Shown piece by piece: positions 44,160 through 53,136 of a stretch of DNA of 64,000 nt; within the stretch, counting starts at the first letter, position 1; the number at the start of each line of letters is the position of its first letter. The position numbers were made by a program, and so were the translations under genes. This DNA comes from Clostridia bacterium (GTDB lineage Bacteria; Bacillota; Clostridia; Christensenellales; UBA3700). Below the pieces are notes generated by a model. It worked only from the letters and a program-made list of their open reading frames with translations. It ran no database searches and had not been told where the DNA came from. The DNA is taken from assembly GCA_029061605.1 (NCBI GenBank), contig JAIDRT010000035.1, positions 17,132 through 81,131 of the forward strand, in the 5' to 3' direction.

Positions 44160-47100
44160 TTATAGATCTCTTATGACTATATTGTTAGCGCCAACGATTG
44201 CTTTGATTTGATTGACGAAGTTGCCTTTCGGGTTTACGCCTTTGCCGTACTGCATAGGCTTGTCTGCATCAAACATCTTGAATATGACTGTATCATTGCC
44301 GGGATATACTTCCAATATCTCCAAAACCTGTCTGAACTGCTGTCTGTCGTCAATCTTGATAAATACCTTATGTCTCGCAAGGCTTGGCTTTTGTTCGGCC
44401 TCTTGAAGTTTGACGTCGCTTTCTCCGCCCTCTCTGCGCCAAGGCTCTACGTCAATCACGTTGAGATTGATACGCCCATTGTTGCGTTTCACTACGGCTC
44501 TTATCAAGACTATATTGTCGTTGACAAGCAGACCTCTGTTCTTCTCATAAGTCTTGGGGAAGAATACGCCTTCCATTTCGCCGTATAGGTCTTCAACAGT
44601 GGCATACGCCATAATACCGCCGCTCTTGGTAGTCTTCTTTTCTATCTTGGACAGCATACAGCCCATTGTGACAGTCTTATTTTCATATTGCTTAATGAGT
44701 TGCTCTTCGCTTTCATCGAGTTCTTCTTCGTCAAGGTTTTTGGAAAGCAAGTCTGCAATCTTGGAGATATTGAAGTCAAACTTCTTTATCTCCTCTCTGT
44801 ATTCGTCAAGCGGGTGTCCACTGACGTATACGTTGAGCATTTCTTTCTCAAGCGCCAAGAGTTGTTTGTCTCCATACTCCTTGAGATATGAAATATTGTC
44901 CTCTTGCGTGGAATCGTCGTCTTCAAGCAATCCAAAGAGGCTCATCTGACCATTGGACTGCATTTTCTTGTCGTGCATACTCACAAGCATAATGGACTCA
45001 TAACTTGCAAGCAGCGCTGCTCTGGTATGTCCAAAGCAATCGAATGCGCCCGCCTTGATAAGACACTCCATCATCTTCTTGTTGATAGTACCTGCGGGAA
45101 GTCTGCTTAGCATTTCGCTGATAGACTTATATTCGCCGTTTTCGTTTCGCTCGTCGACAAGCGCTTTCATTGCCGCCTCGCCGACGTTCTTAATACCGCC
45201 GAGTCCAAAACGCAATCCGTCATTGTTTTCTACAGTAAAGATTACGTCAGACTTGTTGATATGAGGCGGATATATCTTCTTATCATAGTTCTTGACATAC
45301 CCAAGATACTTTGCGATTTCGTCAGACTTCGTGATACGGTTGTTGATTACGGCGGCAAAAAGTTCAAGCATATAATAGCGCTTGAGATAAGCCGTCTGAT
45401 AAGTCAGCGTCGCATACGCTGCGGCGTGCGATTTATTGAAGGCGTATTTTGCAAAGTCTGCCATTCCGTCAAATATCTTTTCTGCGTTTTCTTTAGAGAT
45501 ACCTCTCTTGATTGCGCCGTCCACCGCCGGAGCGGCTTTTTTGATTACGATACCTTGATCGTTGACGACTTCGGGCACTGCGTCGCAACCGTTGACAAAG
45601 ACTGTCTTCTCGGCGTTCATTACGTCGACTTTCTTTTTACCCATTGCGCGTCGCAAATTGTCTGCTCTGCCAAGCGTATATCCGGCGCAAGCCTGCACCG
45701 CCTGCATAACCTGCTCTTGGTATACAAAAAATCCAAAGGTTACGTCGAGAATACTCTCAAGTTGCGGAGCATCATATTTTATCAAATCCCTGTTGGCTCT
45801 TGCGTTGAGATAATCGTCAATACAACTCATAGGACCCGGACGGTAAAGCGAGATACCCGCAATAACTTCTTCCAAGTTCTTTGGTTGATAACTCTTCAAA
45901 AAGCCTTTCATACCTGCGCTTTCAAGTTGGAACACCGCTTCGGTTTCGCCGGTGCCAATCAGTTTGTATACTTCGGGATCGTCGTATCCCAATTCTTCAA
46001 AGTCTATCTTTACGCCGTGATTTTTCTCTACGTATTTAAGCGCCTTGTCTATATCCGTCAAAGTCGTAAGTCCCAAGAAGTCCATCTTGAGCATACCCAA
46101 CTCCTCGACCTCTTCTTTTTGGAACTGCGTGGTTATATCCGGACCGTTGCGTTGCAAAGGCACGTGGTCGCTGATGACTTCTTTGCATATTACGACGCCG
46201 GCGGCGTGCTTTGAGCAATTTCGCGGCAAGCCCTCTATCTTGAGCGCCATATCTATTACCCTGTGCATCTCGGGATTGTTTTCGTATATCTCAATGACTT
46301 CGGGATTGCGAAGTTTAAGGTCGTCTTCTTTGGTGCTTGGGTCTCTGCCAAGAACTTTGTCAAGCGTTACACCCGGCGCGTTGGGAATAAGTTTGGTCGT
46401 GGAATTGACTATGTCCAAAGGCACGTTATATACTCTCGCAACGTCCTTTATCGCTCCTTTGGCTTTCATTGTGCCAAGCGCAAGTATCTGGCAGACTTTG
46501 TCTTTGCCATATTTGCGTATGACGTAATCAATTACTTCGCCGCGTCTGTCCATACAAAAGTCTATGTCAAAGTCAGGCGCCGATACTCTTTCCGGATTGA
46601 GAAAACGCTCAAAGAACAGTTGGTACTTGAGCGGATCGAGATTGGTTATGCCAATCGCATAAGCAATGATTGAGCCTACGCCGCTGCCTCGTCCCGGTCC
46701 TACCGGTATGCTCTGCGTGCGAGCGTAGTTGATAAAGTCCCACACTATGAGATAATACTCTGCAAAACCAGTGCGGATAATAATGCCTAGTTCATACTCC
46801 GCTCTCTCCCTAATTTCGTCAGTTATCGTATGATATCTGCGCTCCAAGCCCTCGTAGGCAAGTTTGCGCAAATATTCTTCGGGCTTTGAGCCGTCGTCAG
46901 GCTTATAAGGCGGATATAGGTCTTCTTTTTCTATACGCACGTTGCACTTTTCCATTACCTCAACGGTGTTGGTAACCGCCTCAGGACACCAACTGAATAT
47001 CTCCATCATCTCTTCATAACTCTTGAGATAGAATTGGTCGTTGCCCATTTCCATACCAGTCGCATCGTTGATAGTCTTGCCCGTGTTGATACGCACGAGG

Positions 47101-47933
47101 ATATCCTGCGCTATGTAATCTTCTCGATTGACGTAATGCACGTCATTGGTAGCGACCAACTTGACGCCTATTTCGTCAGCAAGACGCACCAAATCGTTGC
47201 GAATAGCCCTTTGTTCTGGCAAGCCGTGATCTTGGAGTTCGATATAAAAATCTCCTTCGGCAAACATATTCTTCAGTCGCAATGCGTAAGCCTTAGCGCC
47301 TGCGTAATCTCCCGACGACAGAAGTCTGGGTATACGACCCGACAGACACGCTGAAAGACATATCACGCCTTCGCTGTGCTTTTCTAGCAAATCAAGGTCT
47401 ATTCTCGGTTTGTAATAATATCCGTCAATATAAGCAAGCGAATCCATCTTGACGAGGTTTTTGTATCCCTCGTTGTTTTTTGCGATAAGCACCAAGTGAT
47501 TACGCTCCGCGCTGTTATTGCTTTTCATATCTTCGCAAGTGTAGAATTCACAACCAATTATAGGCTTGAGGTTACGTGCGTTGGCTGACTTATAGAATGT
47601 ATATGCGCCAAACATATTGCCGTGATCGGTAAGGGCGCAACCGGGCATACCTAATTCTTTACACGCATCCAAAAGCGGGGACTTCTTACCCTTAGTAATT
47701 CTCGCAAGACCGTCCAAAAGCGAATACTCCGAGTGGAGATGCAAATGCACGAAAGGCTTTTCGTACTTGTCGTATACGCTGTCTCTCTTCTTGTCCTCTT
47801 TTGGGGGATTGGCAGACTTGGCAATTTTTTGCGCGTCAATAATTGACGCAGCCTCTTTTGTAGGCTTGTCCGCAAGCATATCTTCAATGCTGTCTAAAAG
47901 TCCTCTGCTAATGCTGTCTTTATTTTCTTCCAT
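44160..47933 (-). CDS. dnaE: DNA polymerase III alpha subunit (DnaE type)
   Basis: 1257 aa. PHP domain from about residue 62 (HLHLHSEYSLLDG), the polymerase active site with PDFDIDF (about 448-454) and GRGSGVGS (about 410), then helix-hairpin-helix, OB-fold (about 1050-1130) and a C-terminal region. It is DnaE rather than PolC, since the PHP domain is N-terminal and no exonuclease is inserted. About 60 residues of charged sequence precede the PHP domain, more than usual. Its start overlaps the whiA end by 14 bp. Confidence 0.97.
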   Translation of the reverse strand: MEENKDSISRGLLDSIEDMLADKPTKEAASIIDAQKIAKSANPPKEDKKRDSVYDKYEKPFVHLHLHSEYSLLDGLARITKGKKSPLLDACKELGMPGCALTDHGNMFGAYTFYKSANARNLKPIIGCEFYTCEDMKSNNSAERNHLVLIAKNNEGYKNLVKMDSLAYIDGYYYKPRIDLDLLEKHSEGVICLSACLSGRIPRLLSSGDYAGAKAYALRLKNMFAEGDFYIELQDHGLPEQRAIRNDLVRLADEIGVKLVATNDVHYVNREDYIAQDILVRINTGKTINDATGMEMGNDQFYLKSYEEMMEIFSWCPEAVTNTVEVMEKCNVRIEKEDLYPPYKPDDGSKPEEYLRKLAYEGLERRYHTITDEIRERAEYELGIIIRTGFAEYYLIVWDFINYARTQSIPVGPGRGSGVGSIIAYAIGITNLDPLKYQLFFERFLNPERVSAPDFDIDFCMDRRGEVIDYVIRKYGKDKVCQILALGTMKAKGAIKDVARVYNVPLDIVNSTTKLIPNAPGVTLDKVLGRDPSTKEDDLKLRNPEVIEIYENNPEMHRVIDMALKIEGLPRNCSKHAAGVVICKEVISDHVPLQRNGPDITTQFQKEEVEELGMLKMDFLGLTTLTDIDKALKYVEKNHGVKIDFEELGYDDPEVYKLIGTGETEAVFQLESAGMKGFLKSYQPKNLEEVIAGISLYRPGPMSCIDDYLNARANRDLIKYDAPQLESILDVTFGFFVYQEQVMQAVQACAGYTLGRADNLRRAMGKKKVDVMNAEKTVFVNGCDAVPEVVNDQGIVIKKAAPAVDGAIKRGISKENAEKIFDGMADFAKYAFNKSHAAAYATLTYQTAYLKRYYMLELFAAVINNRITKSDEIAKYLGYVKNYDKKIYPPHINKSDVIFTVENNDGLRFGLGGIKNVGEAAMKALVDERNENGEYKSISEMLSRLPAGTINKKMMECLIKAGAFDCFGHTRAALLASYESIMLVSMHDKKMQSNGQMSLFGLLEDDDSTQEDNISYLKEYGDKQLLALEKEMLNVYVSGHPLDEYREEIKKFDFNISKIADLLSKNLDEEELDESEEQLIKQYENKTVTMGCMLSKIEKKTTKSGGIMAYATVEDLYGEMEGVFFPKTYEKNRGLLVNDNIVLIRAVVKRNNGRINLNVIDVEPWRREGGESDVKLQEAEQKPSLARHKVFIKIDDRQQFRQVLEILEVYPGNDTVIFKMFDADKPMQYGKGVNPKGNFVNQIKAIVGANNIVIRDL

Positions 47934-48873
47934 TCTCTATCCTCTTTGCAATGTCCAAAAGTTTGTTGAGATACCTCGACAAACTCGTCTTACTCGTGCC
48001 TAAAATATCTGCAAGTTCTTGCATACTTGCGTCATAATTCTCTACTCTTGCGAGCGCAACCGCCTTGAGTTTGTCGTCGACCTTATCAAGTTCTCCGCTC
48101 TGCTGCAAAACCTCTATTGCCTGCAAATACTTCTGTGCGCTGTCGACGGCTTTTTTGTAATGCGCCATATATAGATTGCTCTGGCGATTAAAATCGTTTT
48201 CTTTTTCTCTCTCCGCCATAACGTTGTTGAGTTGAAGTACGCTGTCCACCGCTCCTGCCAAAGCAAGTATATCCGCGATGTCGTTACCGCTGCGCGATTG
48301 CAATATATTGACGCTCTTGCGCTCGTATACCTTGACGGATATTCCCATCTTCTCCAGCGCCTTGACGATACTTTCGCAAAACGCTACGTCCGAAAAGAAA
48401 ATCTGCAAGCAGTAATTGGGATAATCGGCGTTGGGAAACTGCAACTTTGCGCCGCCGTAAAGAATACCCTTGAAATACGCCTGAAATTCGTCTTTGTCAA
48501 GTATGCTTTGAAGATATCTGTTGCCATCGTCAAAGACGAACTTTTCTCCCTCAAAATGCGACAGCGACATTGCCTTAAGCAAATCGTTGGCATATCTGTC
48601 CTTTATCTGCAACTTGGGCGTCTTCTCGCCCTTTCTGCCGTCTACGACAAAGAAAGTCTCGCCGTCTGTAAACTCCTTGAGCATTGCCGCAATATCTGAG
48701 ACGTCTTCATAACTGTCGAGTTCCAAGGTCAGACTGATTGACTTTTTGTATACGTCAATACCCCCTCTCATCTTGATAAGAGCGCGCAAAAAAGCAAACC
48801 TATCTTGCCTTGCCTCGGGATCTTGAGATATTGATCTCAACAAATCGTTTTTTAACTCTAAAGTAAAATTCAT
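47920..48873 (-). CDS. whiA: WhiA-family DNA-binding protein
   Basis: 317 aa. The N-terminal degenerate LAGLIDADG-like fold (FLRALIKMRGGI about 28-39; AYFKGILYGGAKLQF about 132-146) and the C-terminal helix-turn-helix (SMQELADILGTSKTSLSRYL, about 281-300, then RLNKL-like RYLNKL) match WhiA. It links to cell division and sporulation in other Gram-positives. It overlaps dnaE and follows the PHP gene by 30 bp. The usual neighbours rapZ and yvcK/gpr are absent. Confidence 0.93.
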   Translation of the reverse strand: MNFTLELKNDLLRSISQDPEARQDRFAFLRALIKMRGGIDVYKKSISLTLELDSYEDVSDIAAMLKEFTDGETFFVVDGRKGEKTPKLQIKDRYANDLLKAMSLSHFEGEKFVFDDGNRYLQSILDKDEFQAYFKGILYGGAKLQFPNADYPNYCLQIFFSDVAFCESIVKALEKMGISVKVYERKSVNILQSRSGNDIADILALAGAVDSVLQLNNVMAEREKENDFNRQSNLYMAHYKKAVDSAQKYLQAIEVLQQSGELDKVDDKLKAVALARVENYDASMQELADILGTSKTSLSRYLNKLLDIAKRIENGRK

Positions 48874-48903
48874 TATACGCCTTTGTATTGCTTGTCCGCC
48901 CTA

Positions 48904-49665
48904 TCAAGATTTGGAGCGCAACGCAAGTTTTTTGCCGTCGATATTTGCTATACGCTCTTTGGGTATATTAAACCTTTCGACAAGCGACTTTGCAAACTCG
49001 CAACTGCCCACGTCTGCGCTTTTGTGCGCGTCGGAATCAAGTACGAATTGACAGTCCGTCGCAAGCAAACATTCAATATTGCCATCGTTGGGTGTGCGGT
49101 GTCTTGAAGAGAGTTCCACGTACGTGCCGTAATCAGCGCATACCTTGCCTATCTCTTTGTAATCTATGTCAAGTCTAAAGCCGGGATGCGTGAGAATGTC
49201 TATCTTGTGTTTCTTGACAGCGTTGACGTACATTGCAGTATTGCGCGCTATCTGCCCCTTTGTGGACTTCATAGTATACTTTGTGAGCGCATTCCAAGTT
49301 ATCTTAAAATAATCTGCAAACTTATAAGGAAATGACGTCAAGTGATAGCCCGCAATAAGTATGTCCAACTTCTTCGCGTCTTCTTCAGACACGTCTATTT
49401 CGCCGTCCGTCCCCAATATATTTGCCTCTATGCCCATAAGCAAAGTGAGGTCAGGATAATGGCTTTGCGCTTCTTGCAAGTCTTTGCGAATTGCGTCATA
49501 TTTTTTGGGACTCACCCCAATGAATGGGTGGCGTACTGCGTGGTCGGTAATGGCAAGTATCTCAAGCCCCTTTTGGCTTGCGACAAGCGCATTGTCGGCA
49601 ATACTTCCCTTGCCGTGAGAATACGTAGTATGCGAATGATAGTCCGCAGTAATTCTTAAGTCCAC
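48904..49665 (-). CDS. PHP-domain metal-dependent phosphoesterase
   Basis: 253 aa, a single PHP domain (YcdX-like). The metal ligands are DYHSHTTYSHGKGS (about 8-21), AITDHA (about 37-42), GIEANIL (about 76), HPGFR (about 170) and DSDAHKS (about 211-217). Substrate unknown; related genes next to murB in Clostridia are annotated as phosphatases. Between murB and whiA, in the transcript direction of whiA-dnaE. Confidence 0.9.
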   Translation of the reverse strand: MDLRITADYHSHTTYSHGKGSIADNALVASQKGLEILAITDHAVRHPFIGVSPKKYDAIRKDLQEAQSHYPDLTLLMGIEANILGTDGEIDVSEEDAKKLDILIAGYHLTSFPYKFADYFKITWNALTKYTMKSTKGQIARNTAMYVNAVKKHKIDILTHPGFRLDIDYKEIGKVCADYGTYVELSSRHRTPNDGNIECLLATDCQFVLDSDAHKSADVGSCEFAKSLVERFNIPKERIANIDGKKLALRSKS

Positions 49666-49762
49666 CCTGATACCTCTAACTTAGAAATATTTACTTAAAT
49701 TTACACGCCTACCCGCTGTGTCGTCGACAGAACACAATTTTATTTATAAAATCGCTTGCGTA

Positions 49763-49866
49763 TAAACTGCGTAATTTGAGTTGGATTTCGTATGGTATCG
49801 AGGTCAAGGCGTATATATGTACGTCGACCGAGTACCGTGCGGAAGGCAACCGAAGTCCGCAGTTTA
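49763..49866. repeat. Inverted-repeat element, type D
   Basis: The left arm (TAAACTGCGTAATTTGAGTT, then CGTATGGTATCGAGGTC) matches the reverse complement of the right arm (TAAACTGCGGACTTCGGTTG, then CGCACGGTACTCGGTC). The centre is GGCGTATATATGTACGTCGA. The inverted TAAACTGCG end contains the murB stop codon TAA (49864-49866). A variant with the same apex as types A-C. Confidence 0.65.
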
Positions 49867-50760
49867 GATGTGTTCTATAGATGACATAGCGGGTAAATAT
49901 TCTATTTCATATTTTAACTTAACTCCAAACTGTTTGTCAACTTCTTGCCTTGCATAATCGGCAAGCCTTAAAAAATCCATTGAATTGGCTTCGCCTGAGT
50001 TGAGAATGAAATTGGCGTGCATATCTGATATCTGCGCTCCGCCTATTTTATATCCTTTCAGTCCTGCCTTGTCGATATAATATCCAGCGGAAGTTTCTCC
50101 AGCCTTTTTGAACACACTGCCAAGAGACTTGCCCTTAGGTTGCGACTTTCCTCTTGCAATGGCGTACCCCTTCATATCCTTTATAATTCGGCGTTTGTCT
50201 CCCTCGACAAGTCGCAGACACACGCCCACTGCTATGCCTAAATCCTTGACCTTGGAATGGCGGTAGGCAAAGTCTAAGTCCTCTGCCTTAAGCCTTTCTA
50301 TCTTGCCGTCTATCAGCAAGTCGGCATACTCTACTACGTCGCCAAGTTCTCTGCCAAAGGCTCCGCAGTTCATCACAAGTCCTCCGCCTATACTTCCGGG
50401 AATAGAACATAACCCCTCTATTCCGCTCAAAGAGTTCTCGCAAGCCAACTTGCAAATACTGCTCATTCTTTCGCCTGCAAGCAAATATAAATTATCGCCC
50501 TCAAGCGTCTTGCCCTTAAGCCGTCGGGTGGATATGACCACGCTGTCTACGCCGTCGTCACTAATAAGCGTGTTGGAACACGCTCCCAAAGTGATATATT
50601 CTACTCCCTCTGCGTCCAAAATACTAGTTGCTTTGAGGAGTTCTTCCGCCGTCTTGGGATATGCCACGCAAGCCAAATTACCACCGCTACCAAACGTGGA
50701 AAAAGACGGCACGTCTAATCCCACTTCACATATATTAGATAAAAAATACAAGTCTTTCAC
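49864..50760 (-). CDS. murB: UDP-N-acetylenolpyruvoylglucosamine reductase
   Basis: 298 aa, FAD-dependent enzyme of peptidoglycan synthesis. SGGNLACVAYPKT and GLCSIPGSIGGGLVMNCGA bind FAD, SQPKGKSLGSVFKK holds the catalytic Ser (about 230), and HANFILNSGEA carries the final active-site Glu region. The start is GTG at 50760, with a TATAAT only 5 nt upstream and no ribosome site: a probable leaderless mRNA. The stop codon falls in an inverted-repeat element. Confidence 0.95.
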   Translation of the reverse strand: MKDLYFLSNICEVGLDVPSFSTFGSGGNLACVAYPKTAEELLKATSILDAEGVEYITLGACSNTLISDDGVDSVVISTRRLKGKTLEGDNLYLLAGERMSSICKLACENSLSGIEGLCSIPGSIGGGLVMNCGAFGRELGDVVEYADLLIDGKIERLKAEDLDFAYRHSKVKDLGIAVGVCLRLVEGDKRRIIKDMKGYAIARGKSQPKGKSLGSVFKKAGETSAGYYIDKAGLKGYKIGGAQISDMHANFILNSGEANSMDFLRLADYARQEVDKQFGVKLKYEIEYLPAMSSIEHI

Positions 50761-50765
50761 AATGT

Positions 50766-50771
50766 ATTATA
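50766..50771 (-). promoter_or_regulatory. -10 box 5 nt before the murB start
   Basis: TATAAT at 50766-50771 (minus strand). TTAACA lies 19 bp upstream, a weak -35. The predicted +1 falls on the GTG start codon. Confidence 0.6.
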
Positions 50772-50805
50772 TGCAATACTGCAAAAGACTTGTTAAGATT
50801 CTATG

Positions 50806-50940
50806 TAATTTTGACCAAAGCGAAGCGAAATGAAAATCTTCTATAATTGTGACGTCATTTCGACCAAAGCAAAGCGGAGTAGAGAAATCTCAATCCTTTT
50901 AGCAATTGTAGAGACCCCTCGACTTCGCTCAAGATGACGT
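50806..50940. repeat. Cluster of short interspersed repeats, copies 4-6
   Basis: A degenerate copy (about 50806-50840), a good copy (50850-50892: TGACGTCATTTCGACC then GAGAAATCTC), and an inverted copy (50911-50940: GAGACCCCTCGACTTCGCTC then AAGATGACG). The last two are in opposite orientation and could fold together. Confidence 0.6.
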
Positions 50941-50952
50941 AGGCGCCGATAT

Positions 50953-51077
50953 GAGTGCGGAGATTGGTGTGATTTTTGTCCGCTCAAAGGCGAGGTAAAG
51001 TCGTAAAGTGTATATATGTATACGTCGACTTTCTGAGACCTATAGTTAGGGCAAAAAGCGCGCCGATATACGCACTC
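50953..51077. repeat. Inverted-repeat element, type B, copy 3
   Basis: The left end GAGTGCGGAGATTGGTGTGA and the right end (reverse complement GAGTGCGTATATCGGCGCGC) match the copy at 41507-41628. The centre is TGTATATATGTATACGTCGA. No open frame. Confidence 0.65.
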
Positions 51078-51083
51078 GTATAA

Positions 51084-51148
51084 CAAGAAGGAGTCGATTT
51101 CTCAACTCCTTCTTGCATTATAAGGGGAACATCGGTATTATAATACCG
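51084..51148. other. Hairpins upstream of the type-A insertion, probable old 3' end of the ABC operon
   Basis: An 11-bp perfect stem (CAAGAAGGAGT 51084-51094 with ACTCCTTCTTG 51105-51115) and, further right, a perfect 16-bp palindrome CGGTATTATAATACCG (51133-51148). No T tract follows the first. They may be the terminator of the ABC operon before the 164-bp element was inserted. Confidence 0.4.
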
Positions 51149-51200
51149 AAAGGATAAAGGCATTGTAACTTGTCAAAGAATTGTCTACTACTAAATTACT

Positions 51201-51364
51201 TGTTCAGTGAAAAGAGAGATAGGCAAAAAATAAAATAGTAGATTTTTTGTCAAGATAGTTTTTGGCGAAAGCCGTCGTACTTGATGTACGTCGACTTGAG
51301 GCAAATGCTATATTGGCGGAAAAGATAGGTTTTAGATTTGCCTAGCCTCTCTTCTCACTGAACA
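51201..51364. mobile_element. MITE-like element, type A, copy 2 (164 bp, TTACT target duplication)
   Basis: Termini TGTTCAGTGA...TCACTGAACA are perfect 10-bp inverted repeats extending imperfectly for about 36 bp. Both sides are flanked by TTACT (51196-51200 and 51365-51369), a 5-bp direct repeat as left by transposition. Centre CGTACTTGATGTACGTC. It has the same length as the copy at 8489-8652. It lies inside the end of the ABC gene, whose last codons and TGA stop come from the element. No transposase is encoded. Confidence 0.8.
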
Positions 51365-53136
51365 TTACTAAACTGACTATTGTAGAGGTCTGCATAGAAA
51401 CCTTGCTTGTCTAGCAATTGCTTGTGATTTCCGCTCTCGATAATATCTCCGTCTTTCATTACGAGTATCAAATCGGCATTCTTTATCGTAGAAAGTCTAT
51501 GGGCAATGACGAAAGACGTGCGGTCTTTCATAAGTTCATCCATTGCGCTTTGGATTTTTTGCTCCGTGCGCGTATCTACAGAACTGGTAGCCTCGTCAAG
51601 AATAAGCATAGGCTTGTCGGCAATCATTGCTCTTGCAATCGTAAGTTGTTGCTTCTGCCCCTGCGACAAACTTATTTGATCACCCAAAACCGTGTCGTAT
51701 CCGTGAGGCAACGTATGCACGAAGTGGTCAAGTCCGACGGCTTGGCAAGCCTCGTCCAACTTCTCGTCGCTTATGCCTTGAGTGTTATAGACGAGATTCT
51801 CACGAAGAGAGCCCTCAAAGAGCCAGGTGTCTTGCAAAACCATACAAAATTGCTTGTGTACTTCTTGCCTTGACATATTCTTGATAGACACTCCGTCTAT
51901 GCGAATATCGCCGTCTTTTATCTCATTGAATCTCATAAGCAGATTGACCATAGTCGTCTTGCCTGCGCCTGTAGGTCCAACGATCGCCACCTTTTGTCCC
52001 GGCTTTGCCACAGCGGAAAAGTCGTTGATAATAATCCTGTCACTGTCTTCGTATCCGAACTTGACGTGATCAAACTCAACTTCGCCCTTTATCTTGTAGA
52101 ACTCAAATATCTTGCCTTTTTCGTCTTCCATCTCTTCGGCTTCGAGGAATTCAAAGACTCTCTCGCCTGCCGCCGCTGCGGATTGAAGAGATTGCAATGC
52201 CTGTGCCATCTGCGACAAAGGTTGAGTAAAGTAACGCACGTACATCGTAAATGCTATTATCGTACCAAAACTTATCTTGCCTTTTAGCGCCAACGCCGCG
52301 CCGACTACGCAGACTGCAACGTATCCGAAGTTGCCTATAAAAGTCATTATTGGCATCATCATACCTGACATACATTGCGCCTTGAACGCGCTGTCCTTGA
52401 GATTGGCGTTCATCTCGTCAAAAGCCGCCTGCGACTTTGCTTCGCCGTTGTACGCCTTGACTACCGTATGACCTGCGTATATCTCTTCAATATGTCCGTT
52501 GATTTCGCCAAGTCGCTTTTGCTGGCGAGCAAAATACTTTTGCGACTTGCCTGCTATAAGGCTCATAAGCACAAAGCCTATTACCGTTGCGCCTATCGCC
52601 GTCAACGCCAATATCCAATTGGTGATAAACATCATCAACAACGAGCCTAGGAACAACGTCACCGCCGATACGAGCGTGCTTATGCTTTGATTGAGAGACT
52701 GTCCCACTGTGTCAACGTCGTTGGTCACTCTCGACAATACATCACCGGTGCTCGTCTTGTTGTAATACCACATTGGAAGTCTGTTTATCTTACGCGATAT
52801 ATCACTGCGCAATCCTTGCGTGATCCTCTGCGTAGTAGTTGCCATTATCCAGCCTTGCACACACGACAGCGCCAAACTGACGGAGTACATTATGATCAAA
52901 GTCACTCCTATTTGCGCGACGGCGTCCATATCTATCTGCCCAACAAGTCCCTTTTGCAAGACGTCCGTCAAGTCAGACATCTTATTGGGTCCTATCAACG
53001 TCAATACTGTACCTGCAATAGCGCATATGATAGCCACCGCCAACAAGCCATAATACTTTTTGCAATATCTGATTATCTTTCCCCAAGTGCCCTTAAAGTC
53101 CTTGGCTTTTTCAAAATTTTTTCTAGGTCCCGGCAT
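51355..53136 (-). CDS. ABC exporter subunit with intact ATPase site (second module)
   Basis: 593 aa. Membrane domain about 25-330; Walker A GPTGAGKTT, signature LSQGQKQ, Walker B LILDEATSS and H-loop IAHRLS are all canonical. It overlaps the upstream partner's stop by one base (TAATG), forming a heterodimer with it. The last three residues and the TGA stop lie within the inverted terminus of a 164-bp MITE-like element; the protein ends QFSNVQ. Substrate unknown. Confidence 0.92.
   Translation of the reverse strand: MPGPRKNFEKAKDFKGTWGKIIRYCKKYYGLLAVAIICAIAGTVLTLIGPNKMSDLTDVLQKGLVGQIDMDAVAQIGVTLIIMYSVSLALSCVQGWIMATTTQRITQGLRSDISRKINRLPMWYYNKTSTGDVLSRVTNDVDTVGQSLNQSISTLVSAVTLFLGSLLMMFITNWILALTAIGATVIGFVLMSLIAGKSQKYFARQQKRLGEINGHIEEIYAGHTVVKAYNGEAKSQAAFDEMNANLKDSAFKAQCMSGMMMPIMTFIGNFGYVAVCVVGAALALKGKISFGTIIAFTMYVRYFTQPLSQMAQALQSLQSAAAAGERVFEFLEAEEMEDEKGKIFEFYKIKGEVEFDHVKFGYEDSDRIIINDFSAVAKPGQKVAIVGPTGAGKTTMVNLLMRFNEIKDGDIRIDGVSIKNMSRQEVHKQFCMVLQDTWLFEGSLRENLVYNTQGISDEKLDEACQAVGLDHFVHTLPHGYDTVLGDQISLSQGQKQQLTIARAMIADKPMLILDEATSSVDTRTEQKIQSAMDELMKDRTSFVIAHRLSTIKNADLILVMKDGDIIESGNHKQLLDKQGFYADLYNSQFSNVQ

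Noticed and set aside
45261-46214. 317-codon plus-strand open frame opposite dnaE
   Set aside because: A shadow of the polymerase active-site region; no domain and no promoter.
8395-51364. Inverted-repeat elements as integron attC sites
   Set aside because: No conserved attC core (GTTRRRY), no integron integrase, and the neighbouring genes are housekeeping genes.
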